DNA from: Falsihalocynthiibacter arcticus
GTDB lineage: Bacteria > Pseudomonadota > Alphaproteobacteria > Rhodobacterales > Rhodobacteraceae
Reading direction: 5' to 3'
Length of the DNA: 64,000 nt
NCBI RefSeq assembly: GCF_000812665.2
Contig: NZ_CP014327.1
Span: 1,765,501-1,829,500, forward strand
Below are positions 54,160-62,692 of the stretch, piece after piece (the stretch's first letter is position 1; every line of letters begins with the position of its first letter). Made by a program: the position numbers and the translations under genes. The notes under the pieces are model-generated. The model did not search any database, was not told the origin of the DNA, and worked only from the letters and a program-made list of their open reading frames with translations.

Positions 54160-56094
54160 ATGAGCCTGTCGAGCGATCAAATGGAACTGCGCGAAGAAGA
54201 TATTCGCAAACATTATGATGCGGCATCGGCGCTCTTGGTGGGCTTTGACCACACCCCACGCATTGGCAAAGGCAAGGACACGTTGGGCGCTGAAAAATCG
54301 GCCGGCCTCGGAACACGGCGGCGGTTTCGCAGCACAACGCCGGGCCTTGTGACGCGCAGCACTGCCCGCCCAGAGGGGGTCCAGCTTGTTGCCCGCATAG
54401 AGGGGGCAGATGAGGCCGATCCGTTGACGTCGCCGCTTCAGGCCAGCGCGATGCATGCCATGCGGCGCGCGCTTGCGATTTCGCTCGCAGTGTCGGAACA
54501 ATTTGGCGAAACAACCCATCTTGCCGCATTGAAACGCGATAATTTGGCGGGAGCCCTTCAGGAGGCGCGCCGGACAGAATTCACAGAGTTACTTACGGCG
54601 GAAGCCCTTATTTCTCTCCATGTTTTCGCGAATTCCTGCGCCTACCTATTGGCAGCCTTCGTGGGGGAAACCACGGTGGAGGTCGGCGAGGTTGAGGAGG
54701 TTTTGACGGACAACGGCCAAATCGCCTTGCACGGCGCGCTTTGGGAATTGGATCAGGATATCGGGGCCTTCGCCACGGAGGACGCGCGGCTTGCCGCGAC
54801 GATCTTGGCGTATTGCGAACAATTGATGGAAAAAGTTACCCTGCGTGCGCAAAATGTTACGACTGTGGGGTCCTTTTCGAGTGCGACCTATCAAGTTGAA
54901 GCCGATGATTTGACGATCGCGGGTTTTACACCTGCTGGCCGTGGGAAAAGCACCAAACTCACCATGTCGTTCAAGAAACCGAACGAGGTTGTCGGGAACC
55001 ACATCGCCAAATATCAATCCATGAAACTGGCCAAAATGTTGATGGCCTATGATTTTGACCGCAAGCTTAATCCCTTTGCCGAGCTTGGTGGGTTCATCTT
55101 TACGTTCATGGGCGATGGCGCGCCCGGAACCGGAAAAACGACGCTTATCCAGATGATGGCGGGCCTGATCAGTGAGTATTGCAATGTTGCGGGCTATACC
55201 TTCCGGTTTCAAAACCTGAGCACGGATAATATCGATAGTTATCAGGGCAAGTCGGGACAAAATGCCAAGGCGTTTATCAACAATATTCTCGATCCAAACG
55301 TCATTGGCTTTGGCACTATTGATGATATCGACCAACTTGCAGGCAAGCGAGGTGATCGACAATCCAGTGCGGGGCAACTCGAAATTACCGCAGTATTGAT
55401 GGAGAGTTTCGCGGGCGCAAATACCGTCGTGCGCGGGAATTGTACCTTTGGGATGTTCAGCAATTACCCCGAGAATGTCGATGACGCGTTGCGGCAACGT
55501 GCGGGTGCGCGCTTCCTTGTGGATGGACCGCAAACCCGTGATGATTATATTGATATTTTGAGCCTTCTTATGGGTAAGAACCACGATATCCCCTTGGGGC
55601 AGCACAATTTATTCTCGGCGCAGGAAATCAAAAAGGCCGTTGCCGCAAGCTTTGATGGGCATTCAAAACCGCACGAATTGGGCCTGCTCAACGTTTATGA
55701 TCGGGTGCATTCTGACCTCGGAAACCTCGACACGATTGCCAAGATCGGAACCTATTTAAAGGCCATTCAGGAAGCGGACCCACGCTTTACGGGGCGGGCC
55801 ATCAAGAACATCACGGACGCTGTCAAAGTGCGTGCGATGGACTTTGAATTGCCCGATGAATGGATGGAAAATCCAGAGTTATTTTTGTTCAAACCCTACG
55901 ACGAGAAGCGCGCAATGATCGAAGATATGCGCAAACCTATTAACGTCGAAATCGTGATCCAAGAGGTGAACCGTTACGCGGATTCCGAATTCCGATATGC
56001 CGATAAATCCGACGAAGTCGCGATCGAAAACGCTGTTCGCGATATGGAACGCATGGAAGAAGCGAAGCGGCGGTATCTGGGGGGGCACGTATGA
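54160..56094 (+). CDS. AAA+ ATPase of the uncharacterised operon
   Basis: Protein of 644 residues. The N-terminal 300 residues are a helical/mixed region without recognised motifs. The AAA+ module follows: Walker A 'GDGAPGTGKTTLIQMM' (about 318-333), Walker B-like 'VIGFGTIDDIDQLAGKR' (Asp-Asp at 388-389, where Asp-Glu is usual), and sensor/arginine-finger region 'GMFSNYPENVDDALRQRAGARFLVD' (about 430-455). A helical C-terminal domain ends 'EEAKRRYLGGHV'. The order resembles p97/FtsH-type remodelling ATPases rather than MoxR. It overlaps the next gene by four bases. The substrate is unknown, and the neighbours suggest a membrane-associated target. Confidence 0.88.
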   Translation: MSLSSDQMELREEDIRKHYDAASALLVGFDHTPRIGKGKDTLGAEKSAGLGTRRRFRSTTPGLVTRSTARPEGVQLVARIEGADEADPLTSPLQASAMHAMRRALAISLAVSEQFGETTHLAALKRDNLAGALQEARRTEFTELLTAEALISLHVFANSCAYLLAAFVGETTVEVGEVEEVLTDNGQIALHGALWELDQDIGAFATEDARLAATILAYCEQLMEKVTLRAQNVTTVGSFSSATYQVEADDLTIAGFTPAGRGKSTKLTMSFKKPNEVVGNHIAKYQSMKLAKMLMAYDFDRKLNPFAELGGFIFTFMGDGAPGTGKTTLIQMMAGLISEYCNVAGYTFRFQNLSTDNIDSYQGKSGQNAKAFINNILDPNVIGFGTIDDIDQLAGKRGDRQSSAGQLEITAVLMESFAGANTVVRGNCTFGMFSNYPENVDDALRQRAGARFLVDGPQTRDDYIDILSLLMGKNHDIPLGQHNLFSAQEIKKAVAASFDGHSKPHELGLLNVYDRVHSDLGNLDTIAKIGTYLKAIQEADPRFTGRAIKNITDAVKVRAMDFELPDEWMENPELFLFKPYDEKRAMIEDMRKPINVEIVIQEVNRYADSEFRYADKSDEVAIENAVRDMERMEEAKRRYLGGHV

Positions 56095-57380
56095 TACGCC
56101 TGATCCAACGCGGTTTGATGTTTGGAAATCTCGTTCCTGTGAGGTCGACCGTCCTTGTGGCGCGTTATAATACGGCGTTGAAATTGCTTATAGGTAAAGA
56201 AACAGCGCTGACGGATTTTCACATTGATCTGTCGGGATACTCGCCCGAAATCGGCGATGAGTTTGGCGATCATTTGTACCTCAATCAGGGGGGCTGTAAC
56301 CGTCAATTCATTCTACTCACGACGGAACAAAAACGAGCGCCGCTGTTGAATGCGCAGTTCTCATCCAGCCGTCGAATTTTACGACAGTTCATCGAGCAGA
56401 ATGAGGCAGAACTGTTCGCCCTTACGGCCCGTGATGCGGTTGGCGGAGAATTGGAAAACTCGGTGTTTTCGGTGAGTGATCCCGCGCATCTTTTGGACAT
56501 TCGCACAATCGTTGTGCGGGCGGATACAACCCAGTCCCACGTTGCGAATGCAGAGGTTTTGTCCGAAAAGATTACCGATTTCAAAACGCGCCCTGATGCG
56601 TGGTGGGATGATGTCCTCATCGCAGAAATGATTGAGTTAGCAAAGAAAACCGGCGATGTGACACGCAATCCTGTTACCCTTAAAGCTACAAAATTTCAGC
56701 AAGATGATTTTTGGACCAAGCATTTCGGCGGGTTGTATGTTTTCCGCGATGTGGAGCATCCCGCAGCAATCGCGAGCAATGGGCGCGAGGCAGTTGCAGG
56801 CCTCCCAATGGAGTTTGTTTTCGGCATCAAGCAACGCACAAAAATTGCGCAGTTTCTTTCGTTGAATGATTTGGTCGAGCCCATTTGGGAGGGAAAATCC
56901 GTCGATGTACCCTCGATTTTACGGCAGAAAATGGATTTCATTGCCATAGATGTCGCCGCGGAAATGGGTGCGGATTTGGCGAAGGCGGATCGGCGCGAAA
57001 TCCGCAATCTGACGCGAAAATATGCCGAGAACCTACCGCAGGAATACATCGAATTGGCCAAGCTATTGCGCTGGTCCGAGGGCGATGGGCCGTGGCCGCG
57101 CCTAAATTCCAACGACGCGGCCTATTTCTATACTTTGCGGGCGCGGTCGGGTCCAAATTTTGATCTGGTCAATATGTTGCTCGCGGAATTATCGCCAAAA
57201 GACATCCGTCAGCTCTTTATTTGCCACAAAGAACAGTTTTACCAACGCTACAGCACATGGGCCGATAGCAAGAAAACCTATGTCGCGGATTTTCTTGTGT
57301 CTGAGTATCAGGTGGATAAAGTCGGGGCACGCGAGGCGCTGTTTGGGGGGAGAACTCGATGGCCGAACCAGAAACTATAG
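56091..57380 (+). CDS. DUF6638-like protein of the uncharacterised operon
   Basis: Protein of 429 residues, with no signal peptide or membrane helix. It begins 'MIRLIQRGLMFGNLVPVRSTVLVARYNTAL' and has 'LYLNQGGCNRQFILLTTEQKRAPLLNAQFSSSRRILRQF'. I associate this text with the DUF6638 family; no function is known. The ATG overlaps the ATPase stop by four bases, so equimolar production and a physical link to the ATPase are plausible. Its stop lies inside a 25-codon ORF that starts at 57359. Confidence 0.82.
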   Translation: MIRLIQRGLMFGNLVPVRSTVLVARYNTALKLLIGKETALTDFHIDLSGYSPEIGDEFGDHLYLNQGGCNRQFILLTTEQKRAPLLNAQFSSSRRILRQFIEQNEAELFALTARDAVGGELENSVFSVSDPAHLLDIRTIVVRADTTQSHVANAEVLSEKITDFKTRPDAWWDDVLIAEMIELAKKTGDVTRNPVTLKATKFQQDDFWTKHFGGLYVFRDVEHPAAIASNGREAVAGLPMEFVFGIKQRTKIAQFLSLNDLVEPIWEGKSVDVPSILRQKMDFIAIDVAAEMGADLAKADRREIRNLTRKYAENLPQEYIELAKLLRWSEGDGPWPRLNSNDAAYFYTLRARSGPNFDLVNMLLAELSPKDIRQLFICHKEQFYQRYSTWADSKKTYVADFLVSEYQVDKVGAREALFGGRTRWPNQKL

Positions 57381-57436
57381 TTGAAGACATTATCGACCGA
57401 GTCGGCCCGTGGGGTGCCGTGAGGAGGCGTTCATGA
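57359..57436 (+). CDS. Possible 25-residue microprotein
   Basis: A short ORF encodes MAEPETIVEDIIDRVGPWG and six more residues (AVRRRS), ending in TGA at 57434-57436. A strong GGGGGGAG lies seven bases before its ATG. It overlaps the end of the DUF6638-like gene and its stop overlaps the next ATG (ATGA), which is the usual arrangement of a translated operon gene. It may be a real peptide or a coupling leader for the next gene. Confidence 0.45.
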   Translation: MAEPETIVEDIIDRVGPWGAVRRRS

Positions 57437-57702
57437 TTTTCACCCTTGCGCGGCAGTTCTTTTTTGCATTCGTCGGGCTGACGGTTATCTATCTGATTTC
57501 GCGTTGGTTTGCGGCGTCTTTGCGCCGTGAGGATTTGGAAGAGGAGTTCGACGAAGAGATCAAAGAGGGCGATCGGGATGCCTTTATTGAGGACGGGATG
57601 GAGCGGTATCGCAAGTCGTTTCGTCGTAAAGCGCTTGTCCTGATCTATGTCATTCCCCTTGTTCTTTATGTCATCGTTCTCTATTTAATCAATTTTTATT
57701 GA
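57433..57702 (+). CDS. Small two-helix membrane protein, operon gene
   Basis: Protein of 89 residues. Two hydrophobic helices ('FFFAFVGLTVIYLISRWF' near 9-26 and 'ALVLIYVIPLVLYVIVLYLINF' near 66-88) flank an acidic cytoplasmic-type loop ('RREDLEEEFDEEIKEGDRDAFIEDGMERY'). The family is not recognised. GAGGAG lies seven bases before the ATG at 57433. It sits seven bases before the DUF1523 gene and could anchor the soluble ATPase complex to the membrane; this is inferred. Confidence 0.8.
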   Translation: MIFTLARQFFFAFVGLTVIYLISRWFAASLRREDLEEEFDEEIKEGDRDAFIEDGMERYRKSFRRKALVLIYVIPLVLYVIVLYLINFY

Positions 57703-57709
57703 GGTCGTC

Positions 57710-58387
57710 ATGCGCTACGTGAAAATAACTTTCTGGGTCTTGCTCGTTACGACGGTCTTTGCTTTTTTCCACTATAATCTCCCGCAGCGCGACATCGTGC
57801 GCATCACGGGGACCGAGATTATTCGGGCCGATTTTTCGGGATCGAACAGTTTCTTTTATGCCGAACCAGACAGCGGTGCCCAAGCGGCCACCAACCGCGA
57901 TTTACGTCTCGTGAACGCGGCATATGACGGCGGAAAAATTATTGTCTACCGCAATGAAGACACCGGAATTTTCGCCTGGCCGCCTTACTTCAAGATCAAC
58001 AGTTCAAACCTCCAGGCGGAGGCTGCGGATTTGATTTCGTTGCGCGACGCCCCGATTTGGGTCGCGGTTACCCACTATGGTTGGCGCAGCGAGTTTTTGT
58101 CGATCTATCCAAATATTATCAAGTTTAAAGTTGTCGACGGGCCAGACGTGCGGCTTATCCCATGGATGAGTATCATCATCCTGCTCGCGTTTGCCGGTTT
58201 GATCTTCTGGCTTTGGCGGGTGTGGGTGCAATTCCGCGAACGTAAAATCGACCCCTTGCTGGATGATGCGACAGAGGCCCTGGAGGCCGCCGACCAACGC
58301 GCAGATGCCGTTAAGGACCGCGCGCGCGGTGTTTGGGGACGGTTCAAGGCGTGGCTTGGGTCTTGGCGCGTAAAGCCACGTAAATAG
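57710..58387 (+). CDS. DUF1523-family membrane protein
   Basis: Protein of 225 residues: an N-terminal membrane helix (6-24), an extracytoplasmic domain with the DUF1523 text 'YNLPQRDIVRITGTEI' and 'YRNEDTGIFAWPPYFKINSSNLQAEAADL', 'VAVTHYGWRSEFLSIYPNI', a second membrane helix (about 150-170, 'IPWMSIIILLAFAGLIFWLWRVW') and a charged cytoplasmic tail. The function is unknown. It ends the operon and is followed by a strong terminator. Confidence 0.88.
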   Translation: MRYVKITFWVLLVTTVFAFFHYNLPQRDIVRITGTEIIRADFSGSNSFFYAEPDSGAQAATNRDLRLVNAAYDGGKIIVYRNEDTGIFAWPPYFKINSSNLQAEAADLISLRDAPIWVAVTHYGWRSEFLSIYPNIIKFKVVDGPDVRLIPWMSIIILLAFAGLIFWLWRVWVQFRERKIDPLLDDATEALEAADQRADAVKDRARGVWGRFKAWLGSWRVKPRK

Positions 58388-58400
58388 GCTTAACTGGATT

Positions 58401-58441
58401 TGGGCGCGCATCGAACGGTTCGATGAGCGCCCATATTTTTT
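58401..58441 (+). terminator. Intrinsic terminator of the uncharacterised operon
   Basis: Outer stem TGGGCGC/GCGCCCA with an inner CATCGAA/TTCGATG stem, followed by TATTTTTT. It lies 13 bases past the DUF1523 stop and marks the end of the transcript that starts near 51.8 kb. Confidence 0.88.
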
Positions 58442-60800
58442 ACTCCCCGTAAGGAATCCAGATGTTTTTCACTTCGGTGGCCTGCATGAGGAATTCGCGG
58501 CCTTCACCCTGTGGCCCATACCAATCGCGCGCGTGGCCCTGATTGAGCCATGTGCGTTTTAGGTTGCCCGCGGAGCGGTGTTCAAGATCGCCAGAGATGT
58601 CGGTAGACGAGAAGTTCCAAATCGCGTCGACGTCCATATGGTCGGCAAGAGTTGCGCCAAGACCGCTGTGTTCGCCGGTGATGATATTCACAACACCTGC
58701 AGGAACGTCGGACGTATCAAGCACTTGATAGAAGTCGGTTGCCGCCAGTGGGAATGGCTGGCTTGCCACAAGGACGCAGGTATTGCCCATCGCAATCGCG
58801 GGGGCCATTGCCGAAATTAAGCCAAGCAATGGCGCTTCGTCAGCACAGAGCGCGCCGATCACACCCACAGGTTCCTTCATCGCTAAGGCGACGCCACGAA
58901 TGGGAACGCCATGGGCAAGCCCATCGTATTTGTCGGCCCATGCGGCATAAGTGAAAAGGCGGCTGATGGTGGCTTCGACCTCCTCCTTTCCGCTGTGTTT
59001 TGCGGATTTTGGTTGCATGGCGTCTAGGGTCTTGGCAAATTCTTCGGCGCGGGTCGAAAGGTTTTCTGCGATGTAATAGAGAATCTGCGCCCGCAAATGT
59101 CCTGTGGTTTTTCCCCATTTTGACGCGCTATGGGCCGCTTCAACCGCATTGCGAATGTCCTTGCGACTCCCGACGCCAACATGTCCGATCAAGGCTCCTT
59201 TGTGGCTGTAAACGGGTTTTGAATAGCCGCTATCAGGACGTGCCTGTTTGCCGCCAACATAGAGTTTCGCTGTGCGGTCAAGGCCGTCGACCTTGACGGT
59301 GCTTGGTTCAGGAATGGTCTCGACAGGTGAGAGTTTTTTGAGTTTGGATTTGGGTTTGGTATAGGCCGAAAGCCCTTCCCAGCCGCCTTCACGTCCCATG
59401 CCACTTTCCCGCACACCGCCAAAGCCAGCAGCGGCATCAAAGAGGTTGGTGGCATTGACCCAAACAACACCCGCAACAAGTTTGGGGGCGACGTCAAGGG
59501 CGAGGTTGACGTTCTCGGTCCAGAGGGTCGCCGCAAGGCCATAGCGCGTGTTATTGGCGATTTGGACCGCTTCGTCGGGAGTGCGGAAGGTGGTCGCGCA
59601 GAGGACGGGGCCAAAGATTTCTTCCTGCATCAAAACCGACGATGTGTGAAGGTCGGTGATCAATGTTGGTGGGTAAAAACAGCCCTCGGCAGGCATTGCG
59701 CAAGGCGCTTGATAAACGGTGCCCTCGTTGCCGTGGCCTGCTACAAGGCGCTTGATGGTTGCGAGTTGTACGGGGTCCACAATTGCGCCCACGTCGATAC
59801 ATTTATCGAGCGGGTCGCCGATGCGCAGGCTGGCCATGCGCGCGCGCAAACGAGCGTAGAAATCTTCGGCTATGCCTTCGTGAACCAACAGGCGTGATCC
59901 GGCGCAACAGACTTGGCCTTGGTTGAACCAAATCGCGTCGACAAGCCCTTCGATGGCGCTATCGATATCGGCGTCGTCAAAAACGATGTAGGGGGATTTG
60001 CCGCCCAATTCTAACGTGAGAACCTTGTTTTGCCCCGCGGTCGCGGCGCGAATTTTGCGGCCAACTGCGGTGGAACCGGTGAAGGCCACTTTGTCGATCC
60101 CCTCGTGGGTAACAATAGCTTCGCCCGTGGCACCATCGCCGGTGACGATGTTGACGACCCCATGTGGCAGGCCCGCTTCTTGACAGATTTCCGCAAAAAG
60201 CAGCGCCGTAAGGGACGTGTATTCCGCTGGTTTCAAAACGACAGTGTTTCCCATTGCAATCGCAGGCGCGATTTTCCAAGCCAGCATCAGGAGCGGGAAG
60301 TTCCACGGAATGACCTGACCACAAACACCGATGGCTTCGGCGTCGGGAAGTTCAGCTTCCATCAATTGCGCCATGCCCGCGTGGTAATAGAAGTGCCGCG
60401 CGACCAAAGGAATATCGATGTCGCGGCTCTCGCGGATGGGTTTCCCGTTGTCCAGCGTTTCAAGAACCGCAAAGAGGCGGGAGTGCTTTTGAACGAGGCG
60501 TGCGATGGCGTAGAGGTATTTTGCCCGCGCATGTCCTGATGTTTTGGCCCACGGACCTTGCGCCGCGCGGGCTGCTTTTACGGCGGCGTCAACATCGCCT
60601 TGGGTGCCTTGGCTGATGATCGCGAGGGTCTCGCCATTGGCGGGGTTTTTGCTCGGGAAGCCTTTGCCGGGCTTGGTGAAGGCGCCGTTGATGAAATGGC
60701 CAAAACTGTCGCCGCGATCTACCAGCCATGCAAGGGCTTCGGAGGCGCTTTCGGGGGCGGGGCCGTATTCCATTGTGTCGAATATCTCTTTTACTGTCAT
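58440..60800 (-). CDS. ALDH16-type tandem aldehyde dehydrogenase
   Basis: Protein of 786 residues with two aldehyde dehydrogenase modules. The first (about 1-485) is catalytic: 'VLTLELGGKSPYIVFDDADID' with the general base Glu and 'FNQGQVCCAGSRLLVHE' with the active-site Cys at about 298-299. The second (about 500-786) lacks the equivalent Cys motif and looks non-catalytic. This layout is that of ALDH16, known from bacteria including Loktanella. It starts five bases after deoC, so it probably oxidises the acetaldehyde that DeoC releases. The ATG at 60800 is chosen because upstream sequence lies within deoC. Confidence 0.9.
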   Translation of the reverse strand: MTVKEIFDTMEYGPAPESASEALAWLVDRGDSFGHFINGAFTKPGKGFPSKNPANGETLAIISQGTQGDVDAAVKAARAAQGPWAKTSGHARAKYLYAIARLVQKHSRLFAVLETLDNGKPIRESRDIDIPLVARHFYYHAGMAQLMEAELPDAEAIGVCGQVIPWNFPLLMLAWKIAPAIAMGNTVVLKPAEYTSLTALLFAEICQEAGLPHGVVNIVTGDGATGEAIVTHEGIDKVAFTGSTAVGRKIRAATAGQNKVLTLELGGKSPYIVFDDADIDSAIEGLVDAIWFNQGQVCCAGSRLLVHEGIAEDFYARLRARMASLRIGDPLDKCIDVGAIVDPVQLATIKRLVAGHGNEGTVYQAPCAMPAEGCFYPPTLITDLHTSSVLMQEEIFGPVLCATTFRTPDEAVQIANNTRYGLAATLWTENVNLALDVAPKLVAGVVWVNATNLFDAAAGFGGVRESGMGREGGWEGLSAYTKPKSKLKKLSPVETIPEPSTVKVDGLDRTAKLYVGGKQARPDSGYSKPVYSHKGALIGHVGVGSRKDIRNAVEAAHSASKWGKTTGHLRAQILYYIAENLSTRAEEFAKTLDAMQPKSAKHSGKEEVEATISRLFTYAAWADKYDGLAHGVPIRGVALAMKEPVGVIGALCADEAPLLGLISAMAPAIAMGNTCVLVASQPFPLAATDFYQVLDTSDVPAGVVNIITGEHSGLGATLADHMDVDAIWNFSSTDISGDLEHRSAGNLKRTWLNQGHARDWYGPQGEGREFLMQATEVKNIWIPYGE

Positions 60801-60804
60801 GGTC

Positions 60805-61815
60805 TTATCCAATCGCGTGGCGGTGGGCGGCGGAATAGCGGCCGGTAACATGGTGCTCAAGTTGGCGCTCTAAGTCGCCCAAAAGCGAGCTAGCACCAAA
60901 GCGGAATAAATCGGGTTCCAGCCAACGGTCGCCCAACTCATCCTTGATGAGGGCGAGGTACGTAACCGCGTCTTTGGCCTTGGAGATGCCCCCCGCTGGT
61001 TTATAGCCGACACGATAGCCAGTTCGCGCGTGATAGGCACGGATGGCGCGGATCATCACGAGGGTGACGGGGAGGGTGGCGTTTACTGGTTCTTTACCCG
61101 TTGATGTTTTGATGAAATCCGCGCCTGCCATCATGCAAACAAGGCTCGCGCGGGCGACATTGCGTAGGGTTCCAAGCTCGCCCGTTGCGAGGATTGCTTT
61201 GACGTGGGCGTCGCCACATGCTTCACGCATGGCGCGCATTTCGTCGTAGATTGCTTGCCAGTTGCCAGTAAGCGCGTGGCGGCGGGAAATCACGATATCG
61301 ATCTCTTTTGCGCCGGCCTTAACGCTTTCACGGATTTCTTCTAGGCGTAGGTGGAGGGGGGATAGACCCGCAGGGAAACCTGTTGATACGGCCGCAACGG
61401 GGATACCCGTTCCCTTGAGGGCGTCGACCGCCGTTTCGACCATATCGTGATAAACGCAAACCGCGCCGGTGGTGATCGGGGGCATACCGAGCGCGTCGAG
61501 AATATCCGCGCGTACGGGATGGGCGGCCTTGGCGCACAGGCGTCGCACGCGACCCCAAGTGTCGTCGCCGGAGAGTGTTGTAAGGTCGATCAACGTAATC
61601 GCTTTGAGCATCCACGCCGCTTGATAGTCTTTTTTCACCGAGCGCCGTCCAGAAATCGAGGCAGCGCGGCGCTCAATCGCGGAGGTGTTCGCATGCACCG
61701 AAAGGACCCAGTCCAAATCAAGGTCCATCCCAGGATTGCGTGGCTCGTGGACTTGCGGCAATTGCGCGGTGGCAACAGCGGCAGTTTTTACCGTCGTCTT
61801 GGCTTGGTTTTCCAT
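60805..61815 (-). CDS. deoC: Deoxyribose-phosphate aldolase
   Basis: Class I aldolase of 336 residues that splits deoxyribose-5-phosphate into acetaldehyde and glyceraldehyde-3-phosphate. The Schiff-base Lys is in 'ADFIKTSTGKEPVNATLP', with the proton-relay residue in 'GYKPAGGISKAKDAVTYL' and 'HVKAILATGELGTL'. The long N-terminal extension of about 60 residues is the eukaryote-like form. The first ATG is at 61815. It is in an operon with ALDH16, and a RutR-like palindrome lies 60 bases upstream. Confidence 0.94.
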   Translation of the reverse strand: MENQAKTTVKTAAVATAQLPQVHEPRNPGMDLDLDWVLSVHANTSAIERRAASISGRRSVKKDYQAAWMLKAITLIDLTTLSGDDTWGRVRRLCAKAAHPVRADILDALGMPPITTGAVCVYHDMVETAVDALKGTGIPVAAVSTGFPAGLSPLHLRLEEIRESVKAGAKEIDIVISRRHALTGNWQAIYDEMRAMREACGDAHVKAILATGELGTLRNVARASLVCMMAGADFIKTSTGKEPVNATLPVTLVMIRAIRAYHARTGYRVGYKPAGGISKAKDAVTYLALIKDELGDRWLEPDLFRFGASSLLGDLERQLEHHVTGRYSAAHRHAIG

Positions 61816-61874
61816 CAAAGAGGCTCCGGATTGATCAGGACAAAGGGTCTCATTATTCCTTCGTTATTGCAAGT

Positions 61875-61890
61875 TTGACCGTTTGGTCAA
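61875..61890. promoter_or_regulatory. RutR/TetR-type palindrome upstream of deoC
   Basis: TTGACC-GTTT-GGTCAA, a perfect palindrome of six-base arms, 60 bases before the deoC ATG. It differs at one position from TTGACCANNTGGTCAA, the site of the pyrimidine-sensing TetR-family regulator RutR. It probably controls the deoC-ALDH16 operon. The regulator gene is not in the window. Confidence 0.6.
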
Positions 61891-61995
61891 GGATTGGTGC
61901 GCTGAGAAGGCTAAATCAGAGTGTTTTCAAGGCTCGCAAAGCAAGGTAGGTAGAAGAAAGAGAGCCTAAAACCCGCTTAGCCCACGGAGACCCCA

Positions 61996-62688
61996 ATGAG
62001 TTTTGACCGTAATATTAAAATCGCCCCGTCCATTCTTGCCGCAGATTTCGCCAACTTTGGTGCCGAGATTTTGGCGGTTCAGGAGCAGGGGGCGGACTGG
62101 ATTCATGTTGACGTCATGGACGGGCATTTTGTGCCAAGTATTACGTTCGGTCCAGAGACTTGTAAAGCGATCCGTCCCCATATCAAAGGTGTGATGGACG
62201 TGCATTTGATGATTACGCCGGTCGACGCCTACATCGAAGCCTTTGCCAAATCCGGTGCCGATATTATTACTGCCCACGTCGAAGCGGGGCCGCACGCGCA
62301 CCGAACCGTTCAAGCGATCCGCAATGCGGGCGCCAAGGCGGGTATCGCGCTTAATCCAGCCACACCTGTGGAAAGCATCGAGTATTTGTTGGATATGATT
62401 GACCTCATTTGTGTGATGACGGTGAACCCCGGATTTGGCGGGCAAAAGTTCATTCATAGCCAAATAGATAAGGTTAAAAAACTTCGTGCCATGGTTGGAG
62501 ATCGTCCCATTCACATCGAAATTGATGGCGGAGTGACCCCCGAAACAGCGCCCCTTGTGACGGCTGCAGGTGCAGATGTTTTGGTCGCGGGATCGGCAGT
62601 ATTCTCTGGTGGTAGTGTGCAAAACCCAGCGCCCTATGGCGAAAATATCCGTGCAATTCGGGCAGCGGCAGTTGCGGCACAGGGTTAG
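61996..62688 (+). CDS. rpe: Ribulose-phosphate 3-epimerase
   Basis: TIM-barrel enzyme of 230 residues that interconverts ribulose-5-phosphate and xylulose-5-phosphate. '[19 protein letters not shown]', '[20 protein letters not shown]', 'DVHLMI', '[13 protein letters not shown]' and '[14 protein letters not shown]' include the metal-binding His/Asp residues. GGAG precedes the ATG. It is divergent from deoC and followed by the arsC-like gene five bases later. Confidence 0.96.
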   Translation: MSFDRNIKIAPSILAADFANFGAEILAVQEQGADWIHVDVMDGHFVPSITFGPETCKAIRPHIKGVMDVHLMITPVDAYIEAFAKSGADIITAHVEAGPHAHRTVQAIRNAGAKAGIALNPATPVESIEYLLDMIDLICVMTVNPGFGGQKFIHSQIDKVKKLRAMVGDRPIHIEIDGGVTPETAPLVTAAGADVLVAGSAVFSGGSVQNPAPYGENIRAIRAAAVAAQG

Positions 62689-62692
62689 GGGG

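Noticed and set aside
54646-55605. 319-residue minus-strand ORF opposite the AAA+ ATPase
   Set aside because: The opposite strand encodes intact AAA+ motifs. The antisense reading is composition-driven and shows no family features.
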